From Acidobacteriota bacterium (GTDB taxonomy: Bacteria; Acidobacteriota; Thermoanaerobaculia; Gp7-AA8): DNA of 64,000 nucleotides. The notes below the pieces were generated by a model. The model was given only the letters and a program-made list of their open reading frames with translations, was not told the DNA's origin and did no database searches. The stretch covers positions 62,001-126,000 of the forward strand of contig JAJPHC010000037.1 in assembly GCA_021325515.1 (NCBI GenBank), read 5' to 3'. Shown here in pieces: positions 21,670-31,829 of this stretch; position 1 is the first letter of the stretch, and each line of letters starts with the position of its first letter. The position numbers and the translations under genes are program-made.

Positions 21670-22932
21670 ATGAGGCGATTGCTCGTAATTTGCCTGCTCG
21701 CCGTGTCCTCATTTGGACAAAACAGTCCTCAATGGCGGTCAGCCGCGGATGTAGCGGAAGGCGCGCGCGGATCGATTGCAGGAACGGTCGTCGATATCGA
21801 CGAAGGCGCAAGCCGTCTGCAGATCACGACCGATGAGGATCGATTCAGCCGCATCACCGTCCTCACCGACTCGGTGACGACGCAGTACAACGGGTTCGGC
21901 GGTGTGATCAACGGCCAGCCGGAGATCTTCATCGGCTCGAAAGGCTTCTCGAATGTACGCCTCGGTGACCGTGTCGAAGTGCGCGGCATCGGCCGCGGTA
22001 ATCACGCCCTCGGCGCCGACATCATCACGCTCCTCGGCCGCTCCGTGCCGGCGAGTCAGACAGGTGTCGGCGAGACACGCTCTCCGAGCAGCATTTCCAC
22101 GCCGACGAACGCTCCTCCATCGAGCGACGTCACCGTGTATGGGCGCGTGGAAGGTGTCGTGCGCCAGGTCAATGCGGATGAAGGGCGCGTGACGATCGAG
22201 ACAGACCGGCGCGAGATGATCACGGTTCGCGCAACGCGCAATACACCGGTGTACTACCGCGGGCAGACGTATCAGATCAGCAATCTCGAGGCCGGCGACC
22301 GCGTGCGCATCGAGCCGCAATCGACGTCGACGACTGGCGGAGAGGTCAGCGCGCGATCGATGGAGGTGATCCGCAGCGTGCAGGAGGGGAGCGGCGCGCC
22401 GCGCAGCGTGACGCAGTTGAGCGGGCGCGTGACGCGAGTCGACAGCGCGAGCACGACCATAACGATCGATACCGGACGCGGCGCGGTGCGCGTCGATCTG
22501 ACGAACGCCTACGACGAAACCGGCGCACGCGTGCGGCCGCGGGATCTGCAGACCGGCGATCGCGTGACGGTGATCGGATCGTTCGGCTCGAGCACCGACC
22601 TCTTCCTGGCGACGACCGTCCGGTTCGCCGACACGACGGGTGGCGGCGGCGCGCCTGTCCCGCCGCAGCCGGCGCCGGCACCATCGACGCTCGGCGTCGT
22701 GAGCGTGTGGGGAACGGTCGCCGAGTCGTTGAAGAACGGGCCGATGCTCGTGGTGCGCGAGTCGAAGACGGGCGCTGAATATCGAGTGAACGTCACGGAC
22801 GACTTCGTAGTGAAGACGAAGGCGGGCGCGTACACGACGGCCGACCGGTTGAAGGAAGGCGACGCCGTTGCGGTGAAGGCGTATCGAGACACGGATGGGA
22901 ACTACATCGCGCAAACCATTCGCATACGGTAA
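21670..22932 (+). CDS. Secreted protein with repeated DUF5666-like beta domains
   Basis: 420 residues. Starts with a signal peptide (MRRLLVICLLAVSSFGQ). The rest holds about four OB-like beta repeats of 60-80 residues, each with the pattern GxVxxVD...ITI...V...T and ending in LxxGDRVxVxG (for example QTGDRVTVIG and KEGDAVAVKA); two Pro/Ser-rich linkers lie between. This matches DUF5666, whose function is unknown. AGGAGG six bases before the ATG at 21670 decides the start against the ORF-track start at 21649. Probably periplasmic or exported. Confidence 0.8.
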   Translation: MRRLLVICLLAVSSFGQNSPQWRSAADVAEGARGSIAGTVVDIDEGASRLQITTDEDRFSRITVLTDSVTTQYNGFGGVINGQPEIFIGSKGFSNVRLGDRVEVRGIGRGNHALGADIITLLGRSVPASQTGVGETRSPSSISTPTNAPPSSDVTVYGRVEGVVRQVNADEGRVTIETDRREMITVRATRNTPVYYRGQTYQISNLEAGDRVRIEPQSTSTTGGEVSARSMEVIRSVQEGSGAPRSVTQLSGRVTRVDSASTTITIDTGRGAVRVDLTNAYDETGARVRPRDLQTGDRVTVIGSFGSSTDLFLATTVRFADTTGGGGAPVPPQPAPAPSTLGVVSVWGTVAESLKNGPMLVVRESKTGAEYRVNVTDDFVVKTKAGAYTTADRLKEGDAVAVKAYRDTDGNYIAQTIRIR

Positions 22933-22983
22933 GCTCAACAGTTATTTGGAATAACTCGCATCGCCTTCTTGTCCGGGAAGGCG

Positions 22984-23322
22984 ATGCCTCACTCCGATCT
23001 ACTCCCCGGCGTGACGGAGCGCTTCTGTGCACCGCGCGTTGCCTGCGATCCGAGGCCGGCGATCCAGCGCGCGCGGCGCCGCGCGTTGCTCGTTGATCTC
23101 GCGCAGCTGATGCTGGTCGCGCTCGTCGATGCGATGCTGGTCCGCTGGCCGTCCGCGCACGTGCCATTTCTCACGCGGCACGAATCGATCGTGCTGGTCA
23201 TCGCGATCAACGGATTGATGATCGCATTCGTCTGGCTGACGCGCGCGTTTCCGAAATGGTCCGCGCAGCGCATCGCGTCGACGTGGTGTGCAGCGGAGCG
23301 AAACCGCCTACGTTCGCGGTGA
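22984..23322 (+). CDS. Small two-helix membrane protein, function unknown
   Basis: 112 residues from the ATG at 22984 (a TTG at 22969 would add five residues; GGGAAG before the ATG is a possible ribosome binding site). Two membrane segments are predicted by eye: DLAQLMLVALVDAMLVRW and SIVLVIAINGLMIAFVWL. The short N-terminal part contains two cysteines. I do not recognise the family. It overlaps the 3' end of the convergent DUF3999 gene by 15 bases. Codon use and position make it likely real, but the evidence is limited. Confidence 0.55.
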   Translation: MPHSDLLPGVTERFCAPRVACDPRPAIQRARRRALLVDLAQLMLVALVDAMLVRWPSAHVPFLTRHESIVLVIAINGLMIAFVWLTRAFPKWSAQRIASTWCAAERNRLRSR

Positions 23323-25197
23323 TCGCACGAGACGCGCGAGGGTCGTCAGAAGAATCAGCGCGGTGACGGCGAGCGCGATCCAGAAAATTTTCGCGTCGAG
23401 GTTTCCGCGATCGCCGGAAGAAGCGGCGAGCGGCCCCAGCGCGAGCTCGGCCGCCGGCTCACTCATGACTCGAGGAGCGAGCAGCGCGAGATCGTATTGC
23501 GGCGGCGCCACGTTCGCATTTCCATAGAGAAGCGTCAACGGAGTGCCGGGGTGATAGAAGCGAAGTGCGATCGAGGGAATCTCGACCGTGGCGCTGACAA
23601 GAGGCAGCGGCGCGTTGTCCCGCTCGTCGACGATCAGATCGACGCGCTTCGCCCGCGGCAGCGCGAACACCAGCGGCGGCGGATCGGAATCAGGCACGCT
23701 GCTCTTCCATTCCGCAGATTCGAGCAGCCACGCGTCGCGTCCATGCCGGTCATCCGCTGCGCGCTCGAACGCAACTGTGCGATCGAACACGTGCGCGGAC
23801 GTCGTAATCACGATCCGTGATCCATCGGGGAGCGTGTCGTACGGCAGCGTGAAGCCATAACGCGATTTCGTCTGCTCGGCGACGCGCGACGGCATCGTCA
23901 GCTTCAGCGAAAGCGGAGCCGCGCAATTCTCGACGATGTACGGAATCTGCTCGCCGCGCTCATTGACGAGGCGTACGTCCGCAGCGTTGCGCGCGCGGGC
24001 GAGAACGTCGGCGTCGAGCTGAAGTCGCGTGACGCCGGGCGCAGAGGACGGAACGCTGCGCGCGAAGCGGTACTCCTTCCGATCAACGACCGCACCTCGC
24101 AGCGATGCGATCGTCGTCGTCTCCGCTTGCGGCGCGGAGACCGGCGACGCCGGACTGGCGAAGTGTGCGAGCGGCGCCGGCGTTCGCGCCAGCGTCGCCC
24201 GCGACGCTTCGAGATCGTAATGAGGAGCCTCGAGCTGTGAGTCGCCGCTGCGAACCGTCACCGCCTGGCCATCCGCGCTGACGAAAACGATCCAGGGCAA
24301 CGGCCGCAGTTTCGCCGAGATGTCGGTGATCGCGAGCGGCGGATTGTTCGCATCGTCGACGACGATCTCGAGCTCGCGCGATTCCGGCTGCGTCACCGGC
24401 ACCGCCATCTCCTCGGCCACTCCTCCAAAACGCTCCGCGCGTTTCAGCGTCGCTCTTCCCAGCGACTCCGGAACGATCTGTGCGTTCTCCAGCTTCGGCT
24501 CGAACACGGAGGCAGTGCGGAAGACTTCGCCGTTCGTCACCGCGAGTTGAAGCGCGGCCAGAGGAAAGTGTGCCGCAGGCAGCGCGACGCGATAGCGGCT
24601 GCGATGCGGTTCGCTCGATGCCTTCTTGAACGGCAGCGCAACGAGCATCTGTTCGGGCGGAGTATCGGAATCGTGTACGCGCGCGCTCACGCGGCCGACA
24701 GTGGCGACGACGGCACTGTTGCGATCGTCCCAGGTGATGCGCAGGTAACGGTACGACCCGGGCGCGAATCGAATCTCCAGATTCTTCAGCTTCTCATCCG
24801 GCAGATCGAAGAGGGTCGTCTGCTCCGCGAGCAGCGTCCAGTGCTCGCGATCGCCGCCGCCTTCGAGACGTGCGCGTTTCAGAAACGGAGTGCTGATGCC
24901 CTCGACGCGAACACCGTCGATCGAGTGAAGCGCGCCGAGGTCGATCTCGATGCCGCTCGTCTTTTTCGACGATGCGACGGGCAGCAATGCCCCCGCGATC
25001 CAACTCGCCTCGCGCGATGCCGGCGGGATCAACAGATAGGGAACCTCATGCCCAGCGGCGTCGAAGATCCGCACATCGGAGAGATCGGGCTTTGAGTGGA
25101 CGAGCAGCTCGACATCGGGATCGATTCGATTCGGCCCGCGCTGCGCCGGCGTCAGAGAGCGCTCGAACAGCACTGCCAGAAGCAGCGTTGCGATCAT
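23308..25197 (-). CDS. DUF3999-type envelope protein
   Basis: 629 residues: N-terminal signal sequence (MIATLLLAVLFERSL), a long beta-rich extracytoplasmic region and one C-terminal membrane helix (IFWIALAVTALILLTTLARL) with a short basic tail. This topology and the segment PGSYRYLRITWDD fit DUF3999, a family that nearly always neighbours DUF2339 proteins, as here. The start overlaps the DUF2339 stop by four bases, so both are translated together. Function is unknown; a role in the envelope is inferred from topology. Confidence 0.75.
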   Translation of the reverse strand: MIATLLLAVLFERSLTPAQRGPNRIDPDVELLVHSKPDLSDVRIFDAAGHEVPYLLIPPASREASWIAGALLPVASSKKTSGIEIDLGALHSIDGVRVEGISTPFLKRARLEGGGDREHWTLLAEQTTLFDLPDEKLKNLEIRFAPGSYRYLRITWDDRNSAVVATVGRVSARVHDSDTPPEQMLVALPFKKASSEPHRSRYRVALPAAHFPLAALQLAVTNGEVFRTASVFEPKLENAQIVPESLGRATLKRAERFGGVAEEMAVPVTQPESRELEIVVDDANNPPLAITDISAKLRPLPWIVFVSADGQAVTVRSGDSQLEAPHYDLEASRATLARTPAPLAHFASPASPVSAPQAETTTIASLRGAVVDRKEYRFARSVPSSAPGVTRLQLDADVLARARNAADVRLVNERGEQIPYIVENCAAPLSLKLTMPSRVAEQTKSRYGFTLPYDTLPDGSRIVITTSAHVFDRTVAFERAADDRHGRDAWLLESAEWKSSVPDSDPPPLVFALPRAKRVDLIVDERDNAPLPLVSATVEIPSIALRFYHPGTPLTLLYGNANVAPPQYDLALLAPRVMSEPAAELALGPLAASSGDRGNLDAKIFWIALAVTALILLTTLARLVRSPRT

Positions 25198-28100
25198 GCG
25201 GGACTGGCCTCCGACTTACGGATGACGAACTTCTGCAGGAGCAGGCCGACGAGCACCAGAGAGACCGCGAGACCGACGAGTGAACCGATGCGATACAGCC
25301 CTCCGAGGTGCGAGAGGTCGAGCAGGAAGCACTTCAGAATCGTAACGGAGAGGAGGAGGATCGCGGAGACGCGCACGATGCGCTCGTTCGCGATGATGCC
25401 GGCAATCAGCATTGCAACGGCGAACACCGCCCAGCCGAGCGTGTACGACAGCATCTGCGGCAGCGGAGCGGAAAAGAAGTTGAACGTCACCGACGGACCC
25501 GTCGCGTAGTAGTCCGCGATCTCGATGTTGAGCAGCAGGAACAGAAGCACCGTGCCGGCCGTGCAGAGCGCGCCGATCGCGGCCCGAACGCGAGGCGCAA
25601 GCCACGCGGCGAGGAACATCGCCGCAGCGCAGACGATGTAGGTGTAGAGATACCAGTTCAGAATCCGCGTCGAACTGCGTGCGTGGTAAGTGAACACCGC
25701 CGGATTGAACACGAGGCGAATGAAGACGATCGCCATCAGCGCGCGGCTCCAGAGCAGCAGGCCGCGATGCGGAATGCGGCGGAAGAGCCAGACCAGCGCA
25801 GCACCCTCCAACGCCCACCCGATCGTGATCCACTCCTTGTCCAGTTGCAGGGGAATGGCGATGGTGATGAAGGCGAGTGCGCTGCCGGCGACGAGCGCGA
25901 GCCGCGACAGCATCCGTTCGAGATCGCGTTCGAGCTGCAGCAGCCGCACGAGCAGAACGAGCAACAGGGCCGCCTGGAAAAGCGGAAGCGCACCGATGTA
26001 CGGTTTGAAGCCCGCCTGGACGAGCGACTCGCGTGCACAGGCGAAGAACATGGCGCTCGCGAGGACCGGCGCGAGATATGGATAAAGCGAAGCCTTCGCG
26101 CGTTGCCCGAGCAGCAGCGGATATGCGAGGAACAGCGCATAGACGATTCCTGCGAAGGTCAGATCCTGCGCCGGGACATCCGTTCTCGCCGCGACGACAC
26201 AAACCGCTGTCGTGATCGATGCGAGGGCGACGGCGCCATGACGCTCCGTGATCCACGCCGTGGCAAAGAGCATCAGCAGCACGATGACGTGCGCCGCCAG
26301 CAGAGTAGCGACGAGGTGTGGATTCGCATTCGAACCTGCGGCGATGCACACCGCCTGTGCGAGGAATCCTGCCACGAGCGCTGTGATTGCGAATCGGCGA
26401 TCGAGCCGAAACCAGATCATCGCCGTCAAGACGACGGCGACCGCGGCGGCCAATGCGACATTCGGCCAGAGCGACGCGCTCGTGTTGACTGCCCAGACGA
26501 AGAGCACCGCCTGTGAGGCTGCGATCGCGGCAGTCATCAGCGACGCGCGCTTCAGATAGATCGCGGCGACTCCGATCGCGAGATCGAGAAGCGCCAGAAT
26601 CGCGAAGAGCGGCCACGGCGGAAACGCGAGCGACCGCTGCGAAGCGACGAACAGCAGAAAGAGGTGCCCGGCGAGCGCAAGGAATGTGCTGCCATCGAAC
26701 GCCGCTGCGGCCGGCGAATTGCGCGCCGCGAACAGATTGCCGGCGATGACGAGCACGCCGAACAATCCGACCACCATCAGCGCGGGAACGAGCGACAGCG
26801 AGACCGTCGCTGCTCCCCACCAGACGCCGATGACGATCCACGAGAGGATCACGGCGACGATCGACAGCAGCGGCGTGCCGATCACGCGCGCTTCCATGAT
26901 CGCGCCGGCATTCAGCACGGCGAGCATGAGCGCCAGTCCCCACAGCGATGCGTCAGCGACCTTTCCACCGTCGAGGAAGAAGAGAATGGCGATGCTCAGA
27001 ATCACGAGGATCGCCAGAGCACGCTGCGGCCGTAGCTGCCGTCCCATACGGCGCGCGAGCACAGGAACGCCGAGGAAAAACAGCGCAAATACTCCGTAGA
27101 GGGCAAGCGCGGAAAGCAGCCTCTCCTGCGAGAGAAAGCGCGCTGACCAGATCGCTTCGGTGGCAACCACCGCGAATGCGGATACGAAGTAGAGCGGTCC
27201 CGTTTCGAAGATGACCGCGTACGCAGCCGCCGCCGCGGCGAGCACGAAGAGGATGCTGAAGATCAGGCCTGGCGACGCGGCAAAGTCATTCGACGCGACG
27301 AACGTCGGGAAGAGGAACAGAAGCAACGAAGCGGCATAAACCGCCGGCGTGCGGAACCGGATTGCCACTCCGAGGTAGAGAGCGAAGAATGCGGCGATCC
27401 AGCCAAGCACCGCGGGCCACGCGGCGGGCGTGAATGACGCCGCGCGCCATACGGCAAAGACGAGAAGCGTCGTGACGCCGCCGAGCATGTGCAGCCATGG
27501 CAGTGCGCGCGCGATCGAGATGGCCGCTAGACCTGCAGCAGCCAGCAGAAGAAATCCAAACAGCACGTGATAGTGGCTGCCGTATCTGGGAACGGCGGCG
27601 GTGAAGAGTGCGAAGACGAGCGGCAGCGCCGCAGCAGCGAGTGCGAGCCGATCGAACGACGATTGCCGGTCGTCGTCCTGACGTCCGAGCCAGAGCGACA
27701 CCGCGCCGGCGATTCCGAACACGAGGAAGATTCCGGCGGCGAGCGGCAGTTGCCGTTCCGTCAGAAATTTGCCGACCCACGCCCATTGATAGACGACCGT
27801 GAAGAGCAGGCTGACGAAGCTGAGGATTCTCCAGCGCCTCTTCATCGCGACCCATGCGAGGCCGATGTTGAGCAGGAGCAGATAGGTGAAGAGTCCGATC
27901 GGACGGTTCTCACCGGTCGAGATCAGCGCAGGAGTGGCGAAGCCGCCGAGGAGTCCGAGCAGCGCGATGAATACCGAGGAGCGGCGAATGGAGAGCCAGA
28001 CGGCGACCGCCGTCACGAGCACCATCATCGGGAACACAACGCTCGCTGCAACGAGGTGCCACCGGACATACATCGCGAAAAACGTCGCGTAGAGGATGGC

Positions 28101-28772
28101 GATGCCGGCGCCATGCATCGCGTTCGCGGTGTACTTGTAGGGGCGCGCGATGCGGAGCTCGCACACCCAGATCAGCACGGAGCCGGTGATGATGCCGATG
28201 GCGGCGCGCACAGCGGGACGCAGCCAGCCCTGTTCGACGGAGTAGCGGATCAGGAAAATCGCGGCGAGCACCAGGGCCACGCCGGCAATCCCGGCGAAGA
28301 GCTTCACGCCGATCAGGCTCTCCCAGTCGAAAGGAGGTTTGGGAGGTCTGGGAGGTGTGACAGGCGGAGGGGGCGCAGGCTCAGGCGGCGGAGGTGGTGC
28401 AGCGGCTGGTTGGGGTGGCTCCGCGGTCTCACGGGCTGCGATCGGCTCGACGGCCGGTGGTGCTTCCGGCGGCGGAGCAACGGGTGGAGGCGCAACCTGC
28501 GGAGGCAGTGCGGCAACCGGCACGACTGCCGGCTCCGCATGTGGTTCCGGCGGGCGAGGCGGCTCTGGTGCAGCGGATGGTTGGGGAGCAGCCTCCGGCG
28601 CCGGAACCACGATCTTTCGCAACTCCGCGACGCGCCTGCCGAGATTCTCCAGCGCGATGCGGAGCTGCCGGCTCTCTTCCTCGGCGCGTGCCGCCTTCTT
28701 CTGCGCGCTGTTCGCGAGCACGAACGCAATGAAGGCGAACACCGCGACGAAGAGCCAGCCGACGAATGCCAT
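25194..28772 (-). CDS. DUF2339 polytopic membrane protein
   Basis: About 1192 residues. One membrane helix at the N terminus (FVGWLFVAVFAFIAFVLA), a charged coiled-coil stretch, a linker of about 110 residues made mostly of Pro, Ala and Glu, and then FDWESLIGVKLFAGIAGVALV, the DUF2339 signature, followed by some 25 or more membrane helices. The ORF-track start (TTG at 28805) is replaced by the ATG at 28772 which begins the hydrophobic helix. DUF2339 proteins are large envelope proteins of unknown function. It forms an operon with the downstream DUF3999 gene; a terminator separates it from the OPT transporter gene. Confidence 0.82.
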   Translation of the reverse strand: MAFVGWLFVAVFAFIAFVLANSAQKKAARAEEESRQLRIALENLGRRVAELRKIVVPAPEAAPQPSAAPEPPRPPEPHAEPAVVPVAALPPQVAPPPVAPPPEAPPAVEPIAARETAEPPQPAAAPPPPPEPAPPPPVTPPRPPKPPFDWESLIGVKLFAGIAGVALVLAAIFLIRYSVEQGWLRPAVRAAIGIITGSVLIWVCELRIARPYKYTANAMHGAGIAILYATFFAMYVRWHLVAASVVFPMMVLVTAVAVWLSIRRSSVFIALLGLLGGFATPALISTGENRPIGLFTYLLLLNIGLAWVAMKRRWRILSFVSLLFTVVYQWAWVGKFLTERQLPLAAGIFLVFGIAGAVSLWLGRQDDDRQSSFDRLALAAAALPLVFALFTAAVPRYGSHYHVLFGFLLLAAAGLAAISIARALPWLHMLGGVTTLLVFAVWRAASFTPAAWPAVLGWIAAFFALYLGVAIRFRTPAVYAASLLLFLFPTFVASNDFAASPGLIFSILFVLAAAAAAYAVIFETGPLYFVSAFAVVATEAIWSARFLSQERLLSALALYGVFALFFLGVPVLARRMGRQLRPQRALAILVILSIAILFFLDGGKVADASLWGLALMLAVLNAGAIMEARVIGTPLLSIVAVILSWIVIGVWWGAATVSLSLVPALMVVGLFGVLVIAGNLFAARNSPAAAAFDGSTFLALAGHLFLLFVASQRSLAFPPWPLFAILALLDLAIGVAAIYLKRASLMTAAIAASQAVLFVWAVNTSASLWPNVALAAAVAVVLTAMIWFRLDRRFAITALVAGFLAQAVCIAAGSNANPHLVATLLAAHVIVLLMLFATAWITERHGAVALASITTAVCVVAARTDVPAQDLTFAGIVYALFLAYPLLLGQRAKASLYPYLAPVLASAMFFACARESLVQAGFKPYIGALPLFQAALLLVLLVRLLQLERDLERMLSRLALVAGSALAFITIAIPLQLDKEWITIGWALEGAALVWLFRRIPHRGLLLWSRALMAIVFIRLVFNPAVFTYHARSSTRILNWYLYTYIVCAAAMFLAAWLAPRVRAAIGALCTAGTVLLFLLLNIEIADYYATGPSVTFNFFSAPLPQMLSYTLGWAVFAVAMLIAGIIANERIVRVSAILLLSVTILKCFLLDLSHLGGLYRIGSLVGLAVSLVLVGLLLQKFVIRKSEASPA

Positions 28773-28805
28773 ACGGATTTGGAGTGCCGTCGAGCATACC
28801 TCCAA

Positions 28806-28834
28806 ACAAAACGGCCCGCCAAAAGGCGGGCCGT
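28806..28834 (-). terminator. Intrinsic terminator of the OPT transporter gene
   Basis: ACGGCCCGCC and GGCGGGCCGT form a perfect ten-base-pair stem with a four-base loop. Read on the minus strand it is followed by TTTGTTTGG. It lies 22 bases after the transporter stop and 34 bases before the DUF2339 start. Confidence 0.85.
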
Positions 28835-28856
28835 CGGCAAGATCGCGAGAAATCGA

Positions 28857-31244
28857 CTACTGCTTGGCAGGCTTCGGCGCGAGGATCATCTCGCGGCCAA
28901 CCATGTACAGCAGCAGCATCAGCAGCAGGAACGGCAGACACGAGAGGACGTCGGCGTTGGCGCCCGACACCAGCGGGTTCGAATCGGCGAACTTGTCGAG
29001 CTTCTCGTTGAAGCTCGCCATGAAGGGCGCACCCTGAATGAAGGCGATGAGGATGCCGGCGATTGCCCCGCCGGCGATGTAGCCCGAGGCCATCAGCACG
29101 CCCGAGCTCTTGTCGCCTTCCGCCGTCAGCTGCTCCTCGGTGAGATTGAGGCCGCGGTACTTCTTGCGGACATACAGATCGGTCAGCCAGCGGATCATGC
29201 CGCCGATGAAGATCGGGCTCGAGCTCGAAAGCGGCAGATAAACACCGACCGCAAACGCGAGCGAAGGAATGCCGGACATCTCGAGTGTCAGCGCGATCAT
29301 CACGCCGAGCAACACGAGTCCCCATGGCAGACGGTGGCTGAGGATGCCCTTGATGATGTACGACATCAGCGTGGCTTTCGGCGCATCGAACTTCTTCATC
29401 GCCGGTTTGCCGTTCGCCTGGAACTTGTGCGTGCCGTTGATGCCCGGATCGACGAGGTAGTGCGGCGTGCCGGCCGAGTCGATCAGGAACTCCTGAGCTG
29501 CCGCGCCGCCAACCGGCGTGTAGTGCCACACGAGGTAATCCGTTCCCTCGTAGTTCTTGTGCGTCGAGATCTTCGAGATCGTCTCCGCATCCGCCTTCAA
29601 ATCAGCGGGCCAGTTCTCGACCTGCTTGAGCGGGCTCCCCTCTTCGCCGGTCGACGGTTCGGAGCTGACGCGCGGCAGGACGACGCCGGCGGTGTCATTG
29701 AGCTTGAGAAGGATCGGTCCGAGGATGATGGCCGATGCGAGCGCGCCGATGAGAATCGCAATCTGCTGATTGCGAGGCGTCGCGCCGACGAGGAATCCGG
29801 TCTTCAGATCCTGCGAGGTCGTGCCGCCGTTCGATGATGCGATGCAGACGATTGCGCCGATCGAGAGCGCCGTCACGTAGTAGGACGAGCCCGTCCATCC
29901 GATCACCAGAAACACGAGACATGTGATCAGCAGCGTGGCGACCGTCATGCCGGAGATCGGGTTCGACGAAGAGCCGATCTCACCAGTGAGCCGCGACGAC
30001 ACCGTCACGAAGAGAAATCCGAGAATGACGATGAGAATCGCGCCCATGATTCGCGCGGTGAAACCCGTGCCGCCGACGTACAGCGGATTGGCGAGCGCGA
30101 TGATCGCGACGAGCGCGAAGCTGCCCATGAGCACGAGCTTCATCGAGAGATCACGATCGGTGCGCGCCATCCCTTCGCGGGCTGCGGCTCCGCCGCGGAA
30201 ATCCTTCAGACCTTCACGCAGTCCGTGCCAGATCGTCGGCAGCGAACGGAGGAGCGACACGATGCCGCCGGCAGCAACGGCACCGGCGCCGATGTAGAGA
30301 ATGTAGGCGTTGCGGATCGCACCCGGCGACATGTCCTTGATCAGGCGCGTGGTCTCCGGCGCGAGCGGAGCGGCGAGTCCCGTGCCGAAGAACTTGATCG
30401 CGGGAATGAGCACGAGGTACGCGAGGACGCCGCCGGCGCACATGATCGAGGCGATGCGCAGTCCGATGATGTAGCCGACACCGAGCAGCTCGGGGGAGAT
30501 TTCCGCAGAAATGGATCCGGCGGCGAAAGGCGGGCCGAAGACTTTCTCCGGAGTGTCCTTCCAGCCGCGGAACGCGACGTTCAGAGCCTTGTAGACGAGA
30601 CCGATTCCGAAGCCGGCGAAGATCGTCTTCGCGCTCGTGGCCTGGCCGCCGAGCTTCTCCATCTCAGCTTTTGCCGTCTCGGACGCACTCGCGATCGACT
30701 CGTCGGATGCGCCTGCCTTCAGCACTTCGGCGCACGCCGTTCCTTCCGGATACTTCAGCGTGCCGTGCTGCTGCACGATGAGCGCGCGCCGCAGCGGAAT
30801 CATCATGAGAATGCCGAGCAGTCCGCCGAGGACCGCGACGAGCATCACGCGCGTGATCTCGAGATCGAAGCCGAGGATGAGAATCGCAGGCATCGTGACG
30901 CCGACGCCGAACGCGATCGACTCACCTGCGGAGCCCGCGGTCTGCACGATGTTGTTCTCGAGAATCGTCGCATCCTTGCCGCCCATCTTTGACAGCAGGC
31001 GGAAGAACGTGATCGAGATGACGGCCACCGGAATCGATGCGCTGACCGTGAGGCCGACTTTCAGCACGAGGTACAGCGACGACGCGCCGAAGATCATGCC
31101 GAGGATCGTTCCCAGCACGATCGGTCCGAACGTCAGTTCGGGCAGCACGCGATTGGCCGGAATGTACGGCTCGAACTCGGCGGATGCCGGGACGTCCGGC
31201 GCGGCGCCGATCACGTCTGGATACTCTTTTTCCGTAACGCTCAT
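28857..31244 (-). CDS. OPT-family oligopeptide / metal-chelate transporter
   Basis: 795 residues, a polytopic transporter with about 15 membrane helices. The start region [21 protein letters not shown] and [18 protein letters not shown] are the conserved OPT segments, and an extracytoplasmic or cytoplasmic loop of about 130 residues lies near residues 515-650. OPT proteins move small peptides or metal chelates by proton symport; bacterial members are poorly characterised, so the substrate is unknown. AGGAG precedes the ATG at 31244. It appears monocistronic, closed by the strong terminator. Confidence 0.9.
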   Translation of the reverse strand: MSVTEKEYPDVIGAAPDVPASAEFEPYIPANRVLPELTFGPIVLGTILGMIFGASSLYLVLKVGLTVSASIPVAVISITFFRLLSKMGGKDATILENNIVQTAGSAGESIAFGVGVTMPAILILGFDLEITRVMLVAVLGGLLGILMMIPLRRALIVQQHGTLKYPEGTACAEVLKAGASDESIASASETAKAEMEKLGGQATSAKTIFAGFGIGLVYKALNVAFRGWKDTPEKVFGPPFAAGSISAEISPELLGVGYIIGLRIASIMCAGGVLAYLVLIPAIKFFGTGLAAPLAPETTRLIKDMSPGAIRNAYILYIGAGAVAAGGIVSLLRSLPTIWHGLREGLKDFRGGAAAREGMARTDRDLSMKLVLMGSFALVAIIALANPLYVGGTGFTARIMGAILIVILGFLFVTVSSRLTGEIGSSSNPISGMTVATLLITCLVFLVIGWTGSSYYVTALSIGAIVCIASSNGGTTSQDLKTGFLVGATPRNQQIAILIGALASAIILGPILLKLNDTAGVVLPRVSSEPSTGEEGSPLKQVENWPADLKADAETISKISTHKNYEGTDYLVWHYTPVGGAAAQEFLIDSAGTPHYLVDPGINGTHKFQANGKPAMKKFDAPKATLMSYIIKGILSHRLPWGLVLLGVMIALTLEMSGIPSLAFAVGVYLPLSSSSPIFIGGMIRWLTDLYVRKKYRGLNLTEEQLTAEGDKSSGVLMASGYIAGGAIAGILIAFIQGAPFMASFNEKLDKFADSNPLVSGANADVLSCLPFLLLMLLLYMVGREMILAPKPAKQ

Positions 31245-31328
31245 TTAGTTCTCCTGACACTGCTGGTGGGGCGCGCCATTTTAGCACCGCAAAATGTGCA
31301 CCTTCCGCTGCTTGCGCACGAACGGTGA

Positions 31329-31829
31329 TCAGGAGGAACGAGCGGTCGAATGGATGGACCGGAGGTCGTCGCACAGCGAGGCCAGCTCGGCCTGTACGGC
31401 ATCGTCCGAAACCGTCCGTCCGGCGAGAACGATCGTGGCCACGCGCGCGACCCGCGCCGACATGACCGAGAGCGTCTCGGAGAGTTGTGCCGCGACGAAC
31501 GTCGAAGCGGCCGAAGCGTTGAGCAGTACGACGGTCTTGCCGATCAGCTCACCGCTGCCGACGACCCCGTGTGCGTTCTTGAGCACACCCGGCACGCCAT
31601 GCGCGTATTCCGGCGAGGAAATGAGCACGACGTCCGCGGCGCGAAGCGCTTCCCGGTATCGGAGCACGGACTGCGGCGCGCCGGCGTCATCCACGTCAGG
31701 ATTGAAGTGCGGAAGCTCGCCGATGCCTTCAGAAATCTCGATCGAAGGCTCGAGCTCGGCCAGTGCTCGCAGCAGCGAAGAATTCTTCGAGGCCGCGCGA
31801 AGGCTGCCGGAGATCGCGAGAATCTTCAC
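31329..31829 (-). CDS. NADPH-dependent FMN reductase family protein
   Basis: 166 residues with a flavodoxin-like fold. The FMN phosphate loop ISGSLRAASKNSSLLRAL lies at residues 6-23 and the second flavin-contact motif SSPEYAHGVPGVLKNA at about 71-86, both diagnostic of NADPH-dependent FMN reductases (quinone or azo reductase-like). The physiological acceptor is unknown. Its start overlaps the uvrA stop by four bases, so it is translated with uvrA on the same mRNA. Confidence 0.88.
   Translation of the reverse strand: MKILAISGSLRAASKNSSLLRALAELEPSIEISEGIGELPHFNPDVDDAGAPQSVLRYREALRAADVVLISSPEYAHGVPGVLKNAHGVVGSGELIGKTVVLLNASAASTFVAAQLSETLSVMSARVARVATIVLAGRTVSDDAVQAELASLCDDLRSIHSTARSS

Noticed and set aside
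27567-29837. Plus-strand open frame of 756 codons opposite the DUF2339 and OPT genes
   Set aside because: Low-complexity Arg/Glu/Asp-rich translation opposite two clear membrane proteins; shadow frame.
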